A model generated the notes under the pieces. The model did not search any database. It was not told where the DNA came from and worked only from the letters and a program-made list of their open reading frames with translations. This document shows positions 1 through 5,170 of a DNA stretch of 5,170 nucleotides, one piece after another. Made by a program: the position numbers and the translations under genes. Origin of the DNA: Pseudomonadota bacterium (GTDB lineage Bacteria; Pseudomonadota; Alphaproteobacteria; SMXQ01); NCBI GenBank assembly GCA_022562375.1, contig JADFPK010000149.1, forward strand, positions 1 through 5,170, read 5' to 3'. The first letter of the stretch is position 1, and each line of letters begins with the position of its first letter.

Positions 1-137
1 TGACCCCCGGTGATCGACACCGCGTCGATCATCTCGGCCCGCAACTCATCCGCCAGCTGGCGAAGATCCGCCGCCGCCAAACGGCGAAGATCCGCAGGGA
101 CGTTGATCGTGTCGAGTAACGGTGTTTCGACTGGCAC
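1..137 (-). CDS. dxs: 1-deoxy-D-xylulose-5-phosphate synthase, N-terminal fragment (cut by window edge)
   Basis: Dxs is a cytoplasmic thiamine-diphosphate enzyme that condenses pyruvate with glyceraldehyde 3-phosphate to 1-deoxy-D-xylulose 5-phosphate, the entry step of the MEP isoprenoid pathway. Only the first 45 codons are in the window. They read [15 protein letters not shown], then [19 protein letters not shown] and the first two bases of a likely His codon. This matches the Dxs N-terminus, where a 'P-x-L-R-x-L ... L-x-x-E-L-R ... D-x-V-S-x-x-G-G-H' pattern precedes the thiamine-binding core. The start is GTG at 137: an in-frame TAG lies at 155-153, no other start codon lies between, and a purine-rich AGGGGGG sits 10 nt upstream. 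The gene lies downstream of hpnC on the same strand, so precursor supply and squalene formation are adjacent. A 13-base repeat (59-71 and 83-95, 24 nt apart) makes the DLRRL/DLRQL helix look internally duplicated. The family call is secure from this signature; completeness of the gene cannot be judged. Confidence 0.88.
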   Translation of the reverse strand, partial: MPVETPLLDTINVPADLRRLAAADLRQLADELRAEMIDAVSITGG

Positions 138-147
138 GGCTTGCGCG

Positions 148-154
148 CCCCCCT
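148..154 (-). promoter_or_regulatory. Ribosome binding site for dxs
   Basis: On the minus strand AGGGGGG stands 10 nt before the GTG at 137. Together with the in-frame TAG at 155-153 it fixes GTG as the dxs start. Confidence 0.7.
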
Positions 155-180
155 ACCATCATGTCTCACGCACACGAACA

Positions 181-220
181 CCGGCCGTCCCGCCCAGGCG
201 GCCGGCGCAAGAGTGCGCCG
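181..220. other. Two overlapping, mutually exclusive inverted repeats in the dxs leader
   Basis: Repeat A pairs 181-187 (CCGGCCG) with 199-205 (CGGCCGG), 7 bp around an 11-nt loop. Repeat B pairs 203-209 (CGGCGCA) with 214-220 (TGCGCCG), 7 bp around an AGAG loop at 210-213. Positions 203-205 belong to both, so only one hairpin can form at a time. The pair lies between the hpnC stop and the dxs start. On the plus strand repeat B is followed by CTTTTA and looks like a weak terminator, but no plus-strand gene leads into it. On the minus strand, where transcription runs, no T-tract follows. An attenuator-like or RNA-stability role is possible but is inference. Confidence 0.4.
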
Positions 221-228
221 CTTTTACG

Positions 229-258
229 ATTAGCGCAATAGACGTACCCGAGCGACAA
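229..258 (-). promoter_or_regulatory. Possible weak sigma-70-type promoter for dxs
   Basis: Reading the minus strand, TTGTCG (258-253) and GCTAAT (234-229) match the -35 and -10 consensus at 4 of 6 positions each and are separated by 18 nt. A start near 222 would place hairpin B at the 5' end of the dxs transcript. In GC-rich alphaproteobacteria such matches also arise by chance, so this is a candidate only; dxs could simply be read through from hpnC. Confidence 0.22.
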
Positions 259-280
259 TAGCACAACAGCGCGCCGGGTG

Positions 281-1177
281 TTAATCAAGTTTTGGCAATG
301 ACTTGGCGGGGTTGAGACGCCCGGCAAGGGTGCGTAAAACCCCTTGCGCCCCGCAAAGGCCGACGCCGGCGCTGGTAAGGACGACGCGCCCGGCCAGGGG
401 ATCGCGCCGGCCGAGATGGGCGGTCAGCCTTTCGGCGATGGCGACGATGATCGAGGACTCGGTGGCGAGGCCGAGGCTCCGCAATTCCCCCGGAAGCTTG
501 CGCGCAAGCACCAGCAACCCGGCGATACCATCGAGCGTTTGGTCGAGGACCTTTCGCAAACCGGGACTGGCCTTGGGCGCGTCAAGCGCCTCGACCGGCA
601 CCCCCGCCCCGTCCATCCAATCGAGTGGCAGATAGACCCTGTCCAGTTGCCGGTAATCGTCCTGGCAGTCCTGGAGGTGGTTGATGATCTGCAGGGCGTT
701 GCAAAGCGCGTCCGATGCCGGCCAGGCGGCGCGATCTTCGCCGTGAAGATCGAGCAGATAGCGTCCGACCGGCGCCGCCGACAGGTAGCAATAACCCATC
801 AACTCGCCCCAGTTCCGGTAGCGCGGCTTCACCGAGTCCTGCTTGAAGGCGGCGATGAGATCGTGACAGTGCCGCGTCGTAACGCCGGTCTCGGCCAGGC
901 TTTCGCCGATCCTGTGCGCCTTGACGAACCCGCTATCGCCCTCATGGGCGCCTTCGAGGGCGTCGGCCATGGCATCGAGGCGGGCGATCTTGTCGCCGGG
1001 CGCGAGGTCCGGGTTGTCGGCGATATCGTCGATCGCCCTGGCGAAGGCATAAAAGCGCGCCACATGGGGACGCAGACGCCGGCGGATGAACCAGGATCCG
1101 ACCGGAAAATTCTCGCCGGCGGCGCTCTTGCCAGAAGGGGTTTCGACGTTCGAGGTCATCGGCGCGGGCGAGGTCAT
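281..1177 (-). CDS. hpnC: Hydroxysqualene synthase HpnC (squalene/phytoene synthase family)
   Basis: HpnC converts presqualene diphosphate into hydroxysqualene; HpnD makes its substrate from two farnesyl diphosphates and HpnE reduces its product to squalene, the precursor of hopanoids. The 298-residue protein is all-helical in character and of usual family length. It opens with the HpnC signature ENFPVGS (residues 22-28) followed by RRRLRPHVARFYAFARAID. The two Asp-rich diphosphate/Mg sites are visible: DDIAD (50-54) and DCQDDY (170-175), the latter within NHLQDCQDDY. The ENFPV-type opening separates it from HpnD and from phytoene synthases. The start is ATG at 1177, 5 nt after the cysC stop; a second in-frame ATG at 1159 sits in a repeated ATGACCTCG and is an alternative, and neither has a strong Shine-Dalgarno site. 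The gene is probably translated from the cysC transcript. Unusually, the next gene downstream is dxs, not hpnD. The family call is firm; HpnC over HpnD rests on the N-terminal motif. Confidence 0.9.
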   Translation of the reverse strand: MTSPAPMTSNVETPSGKSAAGENFPVGSWFIRRRLRPHVARFYAFARAIDDIADNPDLAPGDKIARLDAMADALEGAHEGDSGFVKAHRIGESLAETGVTTRHCHDLIAAFKQDSVKPRYRNWGELMGYCYLSAAPVGRYLLDLHGEDRAAWPASDALCNALQIINHLQDCQDDYRQLDRVYLPLDWMDGAGVPVEALDAPKASPGLRKVLDQTLDGIAGLLVLARKLPGELRSLGLATESSIIVAIAERLTAHLGRRDPLAGRVVLTSAGVGLCGAQGVLRTLAGRLNPAKSLPKLD

Positions 1178-1182
1178 CGGCG

Positions 1183-1866
1183 TCAGCCGCCGGTCTCGGA
1201 CCGCCCTGGTTCGACGGAGACCGCCTGACGGCAGTAATCGACGAACGCCTCGACCGCCTCCTCGGGCGCCAGCTTCTCGGTGTCGATGACCAGTTCCGAA
1301 TGCTTGGGTTCCTCATAAGGCGCTGATATACCGGTGAAATCCTCGATCTCCCCGGCGCGGGCACGCCTGTATAGTCCCTTGGGATCGCGCTTCTCGCAGG
1401 TCTCGAGCGACGCCTTGACATAGACCTCGTGGAACGACCCTTCACCGGCCGCCGCCCGCGCCCCCGCCCGGTCCTCGCGGTAGGGAGAGATGAAGGCGGA
1501 AATGACGATGAAGCCGGCCTCGGCGAAAAGCGCCGCCACTTCGCCGGCGCGGCGGATGTTCTCGGTCCGGTCATCGTGGGAGAAGCCGAGATCGGCGGCG
1601 AGCCCGCGGCGGATATTGTCGCCGTCGAGCACGTAAACCTGGAACCCGAGTTGGAACAGCCGGTTCTCGGCCTCGATGGCGATGGTCGATTTGCCCGCCG
1701 CGCTGAGGCCGGTGAGCCAGAAGACGGCGCCGCGGTGCCCGGCGCGCGCCGCCCGCGCCTCGGCGGTGACGCGGTGCTCGACGACGAACCGCCCGGCCGG
1801 CCGATCCATCAGCATCGCCCGCTCATCGGCGAGGCCATCGCGCCCGACCGCCTCGGCCGCGTGCAC
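1183..1866 (-). CDS. cysC: Adenylyl-sulfate (APS) kinase CysC
   Basis: CysC phosphorylates adenosine 5'-phosphosulfate with ATP to give PAPS, used for sulfate reduction or as sulfate donor to sulfotransferases; it acts in the cytoplasm. Numbering from the GTG at 1866 (227 residues), the P-loop GLSAAGKST is at 53-61, DGDNIRRGL at 81-89, GFSHDDRTENIRR at 94-106, FISPYREDR at 125-133, and the lid/substrate stretch RDPKGLYRRARAGEI followed by DFTGI and PYEEP at 160-187. All are canonical for active APS kinase. The start is uncertain. GTG 1866 has a GAGAG 9 nt upstream, but the stand-alone E. coli enzyme has its P-loop about 18 residues closer to the N-terminus, which fits ATG at 1815 or 1809. ATG 1809 overlaps the stop of a small upstream frame as TGATG. 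No cysD or cysN is in the window, so the APS source is elsewhere. It is first in a likely cysC-hpnC unit. Confidence 0.93.
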   Translation of the reverse strand: MHAAEAVGRDGLADERAMLMDRPAGRFVVEHRVTAEARAARAGHRGAVFWLTGLSAAGKSTIAIEAENRLFQLGFQVYVLDGDNIRRGLAADLGFSHDDRTENIRRAGEVAALFAEAGFIVISAFISPYREDRAGARAAAGEGSFHEVYVKASLETCEKRDPKGLYRRARAGEIEDFTGISAPYEEPKHSELVIDTEKLAPEEAVEAFVDYCRQAVSVEPGRSETGG

Positions 1867-1907
1867 GGAAAGATGCTCTCGCCCTCGAGCGAATCCAGAT
1901 GATCCAT
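1809..1907 (-). pseudogene. 32-codon frame beginning like CysD, coupled to cysC (remnant or leader)
   Basis: ATG at 1907 opens a frame that begins MDHLDSLEGESIF and ends with TGA at 1811-1809. The first 12 residues resemble the N-terminus of CysD, the small subunit of ATP sulfurylase, whose members typically start with an 'HL..LE.ESI.I.RE' pattern. After residue 13 the resemblance stops and the frame reads arginine- and proline-rich sequence (PCTRPRRSG), which looks like an out-of-frame reading of cysC. The TGA overlaps ATG 1809 in the cysC frame as TGATG, an arrangement typical of translational coupling. It could be the stub left after loss of cysD/cysN, a leader peptide, or the true N-terminus of cysC separated by a one-base indel or sequencing error. 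No clear Shine-Dalgarno precedes it. The CysD match is from memory of the family and is short. Confidence 0.35.
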
Positions 1908-1910
1908 GGG

Positions 1911-1923
1911 GTTACTCAGTAAC
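1911..1923. promoter_or_regulatory. 13-bp palindrome in the divergent intergenic region (operator candidate)
   Basis: GTTACTCAGTAAC is a perfect inverted repeat with 6-bp arms and a one-base centre. It lies 3 bp upstream of the small CysD-like frame, next to the AT-richest stretch of the window (about 1924-1950), between the minus-strand cysC unit and the plus-strand glycosyltransferase. Position and symmetry fit a binding site for a dimeric regulator, but I do not recognise the motif and cannot name a protein. Confidence 0.3.
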
Positions 1924-1944
1924 GGGAAAAAGTTAAAAACTCAA
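1916..1944 (-). promoter_or_regulatory. Weak candidate promoter for the cysC-hpnC unit
   Basis: On the minus strand TTGAGT (1944-1939) and TACTGA (1921-1916) are 17 nt apart, matching -35 at 4 of 6 and -10 at only 3 of 6 positions. The -10 element would lie inside the GTTACTCAGTAAC palindrome, and the predicted transcript start, near 1909, would make the ATG at 1907 nearly leaderless. The local AT-richness supports a promoter somewhere here; these exact elements are weak. Confidence 0.2.
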
Positions 1945-2119
1945 AATGTTTCATCCCCGGCGCGGGCTCCGCGTTCCCGGCATGGGTGAGGGTGAACGGC
2001 CCGAGCCGGCTCCGGTTTCGCTAGAGCACGGGGTTTCATGGCGCTATGCTACCCACCGGTCCCGGAATTCCCCTTATGGCCATGACGTTACCTTCGCCGC
2101 CCCGATGAGGCCCGCCCCG

Positions 2120-3655
2120 ATGTTCGCCCGCGCGCTCGCGCGCAACGCCAAGGCGCTGTCCTCGACACCGGGCTTCGCCCTTGGCGTCGGCCTTTACATG
2201 CTCTGGCTGTTCGCCTTTCGCGGCTTCCTGTTCCCCGCCGCTTCCGGCGACGCCGCCGAGCAGCTCCTGTTCTCCCAGTCCTTCGCCTGGGGCTATGACC
2301 TCAGGAACCCGCCGCTTTACACCTGGTTGGTGATCGCCTCCCAGCAAATCTTCGGCGTCACCATCCACTCCGTGGCCTTCGTCAAGTTCACCGCCATGTT
2401 CCTGATGTACCTTTTCCTCCGCCAGGGGGCGCTAGGCGTGCTCGGCGAGGGCCGGTTGGCGAGCATCGCCGCGCTTTCGCCGCTGGCGGTCTATCTCGTC
2501 GCCTGGGATTCGGTGATGAACTACAGCCAGACCGTGCTCGTCGCCGCCATGTATCCGGCGACGTTTTGCGCGCTTCTGCGCCTCGACGCCAAACCAACGC
2601 TCGCGTCCTACGCCATCCTCGGTCTAGCGGTGGGCATCGGATTGATGAGCAAGTACACCTACGCCCTGTTCATCCTCTCGCTATTGGCGGCGGCGATGAT
2701 GGACGGGGCTTTGCGCCACCGCCTGGTGAACGCCAAGGCCCTTCTCGGCCTCGCCATTACCGCCCTGATCGTGCTTCCCCACCTCATTTGGTACCTCGAC
2801 AACTCAGGCGCGTTCGCCGCGCTGGTCCAGTCCAAATTCACCTTCCCCCGTGGACCGGACGCGCTTCCCGCCCCGGTCCTCGGGCTCGGCGCCGTCATCA
2901 CCGCCTTCTTCAATGCGTCCGCGCCGCTGATCTTCCTGCTTCCCCTGTTCTTCTGGAAGGCTTTCGCCCCCTTGCGCGGCGCCACGGCGCCATCGGCGCG
3001 CTACCGGCGGATCATCGGCGCCTCGCTCGTCATCATGACGCTTGCCACCGTCGTCCTCGTGCTTGGCGCCGAAGTCACCCGGCTCCGGACCCATTACATG
3101 GTCCTGTTCATCCTCTTCCCGATCTACTTCTTCGCCCGCGTCCAGGCGGCCGGGGTCTCGGGCCAGGCGACGGCGCGCTATGGGGGCCTGCTCACCGTCC
3201 TCGCCATCATCGCCGCCGCCGCCGTGCCGGCGATCTACCTCGCCGAGCCCCTGAGGTGCAAGAGGTGCACGCTGATGGTGCCCTACGCCGCCTTGGCCGA
3301 GGGCCTGCGCGAGGCGGGATTCACCCGCGGCAAGATCATCTCGTGGTACCTTCCGGTGTTCGTCAGCGGCAATTTGCGGGTCCATTTCCCCGACTCCGCC
3401 GTGGCCAGCGCCAAATATCCGGTCTACGACCCGCCGGGGCTCAAGGCACCGGGCCAGTGCCTCGTCATCTGGGAGACCGATCGCCATTCCGGCGTCAAAC
3501 CGAGGATGCTCGACGAGGCCCGGAAAAGGCTGGGCGCGGCGATCGCCGGGGACGAGCCCGTCGGCAAGATCACCCTGCCGCTATCGCCCGCCCGGAAGGA
3601 CAAGTTCCAATACGCCTTCATGCTGGTGCCGCCGGGCCAGGGCACATGTACGTAG
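2120..3655 (+). CDS. Polytopic membrane glycosyltransferase, GT39/ArnT-like (PMT superfamily)
   Basis: Family members move a sugar from a polyprenyl-phosphate donor to protein, lipid A or another lipid on the periplasmic face of the inner membrane; the substrate here is unknown. From ATG 2120 (511 residues) the order is: first membrane segment at about 18-39, the acidic loop motif GDAAEQ (43-48) corresponding to the catalytic Asp/Glu region, NPPLYTWL (63-70), roughly ten further hydrophobic segments, SKYTY (177-181) between two of them, then a C-terminal soluble domain from about 376 with a CKRC motif (380-383). The frame is open from ATG 1946, but its first 53 codons are only about 66% G/C at third positions against about 91% in the next 53, and the encoded sequence is not membrane- or domain-like, so the true start is ATG 2105 or 2120. 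ATG 2120 is preferred for a GAGG 9 nt upstream. Head-to-head with cysC; probably read on into the FAH gene. Confidence 0.8.
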   Translation: MFARALARNAKALSSTPGFALGVGLYMLWLFAFRGFLFPAASGDAAEQLLFSQSFAWGYDLRNPPLYTWLVIASQQIFGVTIHSVAFVKFTAMFLMYLFLRQGALGVLGEGRLASIAALSPLAVYLVAWDSVMNYSQTVLVAAMYPATFCALLRLDAKPTLASYAILGLAVGIGLMSKYTYALFILSLLAAAMMDGALRHRLVNAKALLGLAITALIVLPHLIWYLDNSGAFAALVQSKFTFPRGPDALPAPVLGLGAVITAFFNASAPLIFLLPLFFWKAFAPLRGATAPSARYRRIIGASLVIMTLATVVLVLGAEVTRLRTHYMVLFILFPIYFFARVQAAGVSGQATARYGGLLTVLAIIAAAAVPAIYLAEPLRCKRCTLMVPYAALAEGLREAGFTRGKIISWYLPVFVSGNLRVHFPDSAVASAKYPVYDPPGLKAPGQCLVIWETDRHSGVKPRMLDEARKRLGAAIAGDEPVGKITLPLSPARKDKFQYAFMLVPPGQGTCT

Positions 3656-3687
3656 GACTCATTTACCGGCCATGATTGGTTCCTAAA

Positions 3688-3693
3688 AGAGGG
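3688..3693 (+). promoter_or_regulatory. Ribosome binding site for the FAH-family gene
   Basis: AGAGGG lies 9 nt before ATG 3703. This decides against the longer in-frame reading from TTG 3676, which would put the site inside the coding sequence. Confidence 0.75.
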
Positions 3694-3702
3694 TTTTGCG
3701 CG

Positions 3703-4551
3703 ATGAGAGTGATGAGCTTCCGATGGCGGGACAAGGAAGGCTACGGCGTCGTCGCCGACGACGGCGTCATCGACGCATCGAGCGCCTTCGCCGATCGATA
3801 CCCCACATTGCGCGCCGCCATCGAGGCCGACGCGATGGCCGAAATCGAGGCCTGGACCGCCGGGCGCGAGGCCGACATCGCCCTCGAGGACCTCACTTAT
3901 CTGCCGGTGATCCCCGATGCGCGGAAAGTTCTTTGCATCGGCATCAATTACCTCAAAACCCACCCCGTCGATGGCGACGTCAAGAGACCCGACTTCCCGA
4001 CCTGCTTCATCAAGGCGCCGGATGCGCTCGTCGGCCATGAGGAGACGCTGATCAAGCCCAAGGCGACCGAATGTTACGACTATGAAGGGGAACTCGCCTT
4101 CGTCATCGGCCGGGCGGGACGGCACATCAGGCCGGAAGACGCGCATCGCCATATCGCCGGTTACACCTGCCTCAATGACGGCTCGGCGCGGGACTGGCAG
4201 AAACACAGCGTCACGGCGGGCAAGAACTTCGCCCGGGCCTCGTCTTGCGGCCCGTGGATGGTGACGGCGGACGAGATACCCGACCCCGCGGCGCTGACGC
4301 TGACGACCCGGATCAACGGGGCCGAGGTGCAGAGGAGCGGCACGGATTTGATGATGTTCGACATCCCCACCATCATCGCCTATCTCTCGACCATCACGCC
4401 GCTGGGCCCTGGCGACATCATCTCCACCGGCTCGCCCGAAGGGTCGGGCGCGAAGCAGGACCCGCCGAGGTTCCTCGGCGCCGGCGATGTGATCGAGGTC
4501 GAGCTTTCCGCCATCGGGTGCTTGCGCAACACCGTCGCCGACGAGGAATGA
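3703..4551 (+). CDS. Fumarylacetoacetate hydrolase (FAH) family protein
   Basis: FAH-fold enzymes are cytoplasmic, Mg/Mn-dependent hydrolases, decarboxylases, isomerases or hydratases acting on 2-oxo acids, often from aromatic or sugar-acid breakdown. From ATG 3703 the protein has 282 residues, a usual length for the bacterial FAHD1-like type. An N-terminal cap of about 70 residues precedes CIGINY (78-83). The metal-binding triad is seen as DYEGE (126-130, ligands Glu128 and Glu130) and Asp159 in LNDGS. Also conserved are SARDWQKH (161-168), GKNF (173-176), GPWMVTADEI (183-192), IAYLS and PGDIISTGSPEG (236-247). The region that carries the lid His-x-x-Glu pair reads H87-P-V-D90 here, with one residue more than usual between Tyr and His. 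The substrate cannot be read from sequence; FAH-family members cover acylpyruvate hydrolase and several catabolic roles. It follows the glycosyltransferase by 47 nt and overlaps or nearly touches the next gene. Confidence 0.9.
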   Translation: MRVMSFRWRDKEGYGVVADDGVIDASSAFADRYPTLRAAIEADAMAEIEAWTAGREADIALEDLTYLPVIPDARKVLCIGINYLKTHPVDGDVKRPDFPTCFIKAPDALVGHEETLIKPKATECYDYEGELAFVIGRAGRHIRPEDAHRHIAGYTCLNDGSARDWQKHSVTAGKNFARASSCGPWMVTADEIPDPAALTLTTRINGAEVQRSGTDLMMFDIPTIIAYLSTITPLGPGDIISTGSPEGSGAKQDPPRFLGAGDVIEVELSAIGCLRNTVADEE

Positions 4552-5170
4552 GCGGGCCGGCGATGGGTTTTACCGACCTCGAACCGGCCGATTTCGACGC
4601 CCTCACCTTCGATTGCTACGGCACGCTGATCGACTGGGAGAGGGGCGCCTTAAGCGTTTTGCGTCCCTGGGCCGACGGCCAAGGGCTCGATGCCGGCGAC
4701 GACGAACTCTTGTCCCGCTTCGCCGCCGCCCAAGCCGATCAGGAGACCATCCGCCCGATCAAGCGCTACCCGGACGTGGTCGGTGAGGCCTTCGCCGGGA
4801 TCGCCGCCGGATACGCCAAGACGATTTCGGTCGAGGACCGCCAACGCCTCGCCCGATCGATCGGCGACTGGCCGCCCTTCGCCGATACCGTCGAGGCGCT
4901 TGGCGATCTCAAGGGACGCTTCAGGCTCGGCGTGTTGTCGAACGTCGATGTCGGCTCCTTCGCCCGCACCCACGCGCGCCTCGGCAACCCCATGGAGGTG
5001 ATCGTGACGGCGGACGATGCCGGCGCCTACAAACCGGCGCTGACCCATTTCCATCGCGGCATCGAGGAATTCGCCAAACTCGGCATCGCCAAGGCGCGCA
5101 TCCTCCATGTCGCCCAGAGCCGCTTCCACGACATCGCGCCGGCCAGCTCGCTCGATCTGACATGCGTCCA
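4548..5170 (+). CDS. HAD-superfamily hydrolase, haloacid dehalogenase type II-like (cut by window edge)
   Basis: Only the first 207 codons are present, with no stop before the window ends. From ATG 4548 the HAD motifs run in order: motif I FDCYGTL (21-27) with nucleophile Asp22; a helical cap at about 30-110; motif II LSN (130-132); motif III Lys162 in YKP; and motif IV around HVAQSRFHD (187-195), acid Asp195. Spacing is that of the L-2-haloacid dehalogenase/phosphatase group. By alignment from memory, the Ser and Asn that shape the dehalogenase pocket ahead of the motif IV Asp are Gln190 and Arg192, so true dehalogenase activity is doubtful and a phosphatase-type role is as likely. Two starts are possible: ATG 4548 overlaps the FAH stop as ATGA, and ATG 4563 lies 11 nt after it with a weak GAGCGGG upstream. 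Either implies translational coupling with the FAH gene, suggesting the two act in one catabolic or repair pathway. Confidence 0.85.
   Translation, partial: MSGPAMGFTDLEPADFDALTFDCYGTLIDWERGALSVLRPWADGQGLDAGDDELLSRFAAAQADQETIRPIKRYPDVVGEAFAGIAAGYAKTISVEDRQRLARSIGDWPPFADTVEALGDLKGRFRLGVLSNVDVGSFARTHARLGNPMEVIVTADDAGAYKPALTHFHRGIEEFAKLGIAKARILHVAQSRFHDIAPASSLDLTCV

Noticed and set aside
59..95. 13-base direct repeat within the dxs start region
   Set aside because: It is in frame with a 24-nt offset inside a helical, Leu/Arg-rich part of Dxs; a coding coincidence or small old duplication, not a mobile or regulatory repeat.
203..225. Hairpin with CTTTTA as a plus-strand intrinsic terminator
   Set aside because: No plus-strand gene ends into it, and genes on both sides run on the minus strand, where no T-tract follows the stem.
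10..261. Plus-strand open frame of 83 codons near the left edge
   Set aside because: It is antisense to the dxs start and its leader, is rich in Ser/Arg/Pro, and has no family resemblance; the minus-strand Dxs signature explains the DNA.
344..1228. Long plus-strand open frame antisense to hpnC
   Set aside because: High-GC genes often give long open antisense frames. The translation has no recognisable domain, while the opposite strand encodes a full HpnC with both Asp-rich motifs.
281..1866. Idea that cysC next to hpnC signals sulfated hopanoids
   Set aside because: No sulfotransferase is in the window and adjacency alone does not support it. cysC may serve general sulfate assimilation.
1932..1946. 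CtrA-like half site (TTAA with A-rich spacing) upstream of the glycosyltransferase
   Set aside because: Only one TTAA half is present; the second half at the proper 7-nt spacing is missing.
2566..3675. Long plus-strand frame of 369 codons inside the glycosyltransferase gene
   Set aside because: It is the shifted reading of the membrane protein: Arg/Pro/His-rich with no membrane or domain pattern.
3424..4206. Minus-strand frame of 260 codons across the glycosyltransferase end and FAH start
   Set aside because: It is antisense to two well-supported genes and spans their boundary; the FAH motifs and Shine-Dalgarno site are on the plus strand.

Overview
The window is high-GC, strongly G/C at third codon positions, and looks like an alphaproteobacterial chromosome. 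A hopanoid-producing member of the Rhodospirillales or a relative would fit; that is an inference from protein style and from the hpnC and dxs genes, not a proven placement. No tRNA, rRNA, CRISPR array, insertion sequence or phage gene was seen. Genes lie in two divergent groups around an AT-richer gap at about 1908-2104.

Left half, minus strand, in order of transcription: cysC (APS kinase, 1866/1809 to 1183), hpnC (hydroxysqualene synthase, 1177-281) only 5 nt behind it, then a 143-nt gap with two overlapping inverted repeats, then the first 45 codons of dxs (GTG at 137, cut by the left edge). dxs makes the first committed intermediate of the MEP isoprenoid pathway. hpnC acts far downstream in the same flow, turning presqualene diphosphate into hydroxysqualene on the way to squalene and hopanoids. 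cysC belongs to sulfate activation and has no obvious tie to this pathway. Just upstream of cysC, in another frame, is a 32-codon reading frame whose first 12 residues resemble the start of CysD (ATP sulfurylase small subunit). Its TGA overlaps an internal ATG of cysC as TGATG.

Right half, plus strand: a polytopic membrane glycosyltransferase of the GT39/ArnT-like type (about 2120-3655), then a fumarylacetoacetate hydrolase (FAH) family enzyme (3703-4551) with a clear Shine-Dalgarno site, then a HAD-superfamily protein related to type II haloacid dehalogenases (from 4548, cut by the right edge). The last two overlap or nearly overlap and look like one transcription unit. The glycosyltransferase may share the transcript: the gap is 47 nt and I see no terminator in it.

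Nothing here amounts to a new multi-gene system. The points most worth a second look are the CysD-like fragment coupled to cysC, the placement of hpnC between cysC and dxs rather than beside hpnD/hpnE, the alternative hairpins ahead of dxs, and changed active-site positions in the FAH and HAD proteins.
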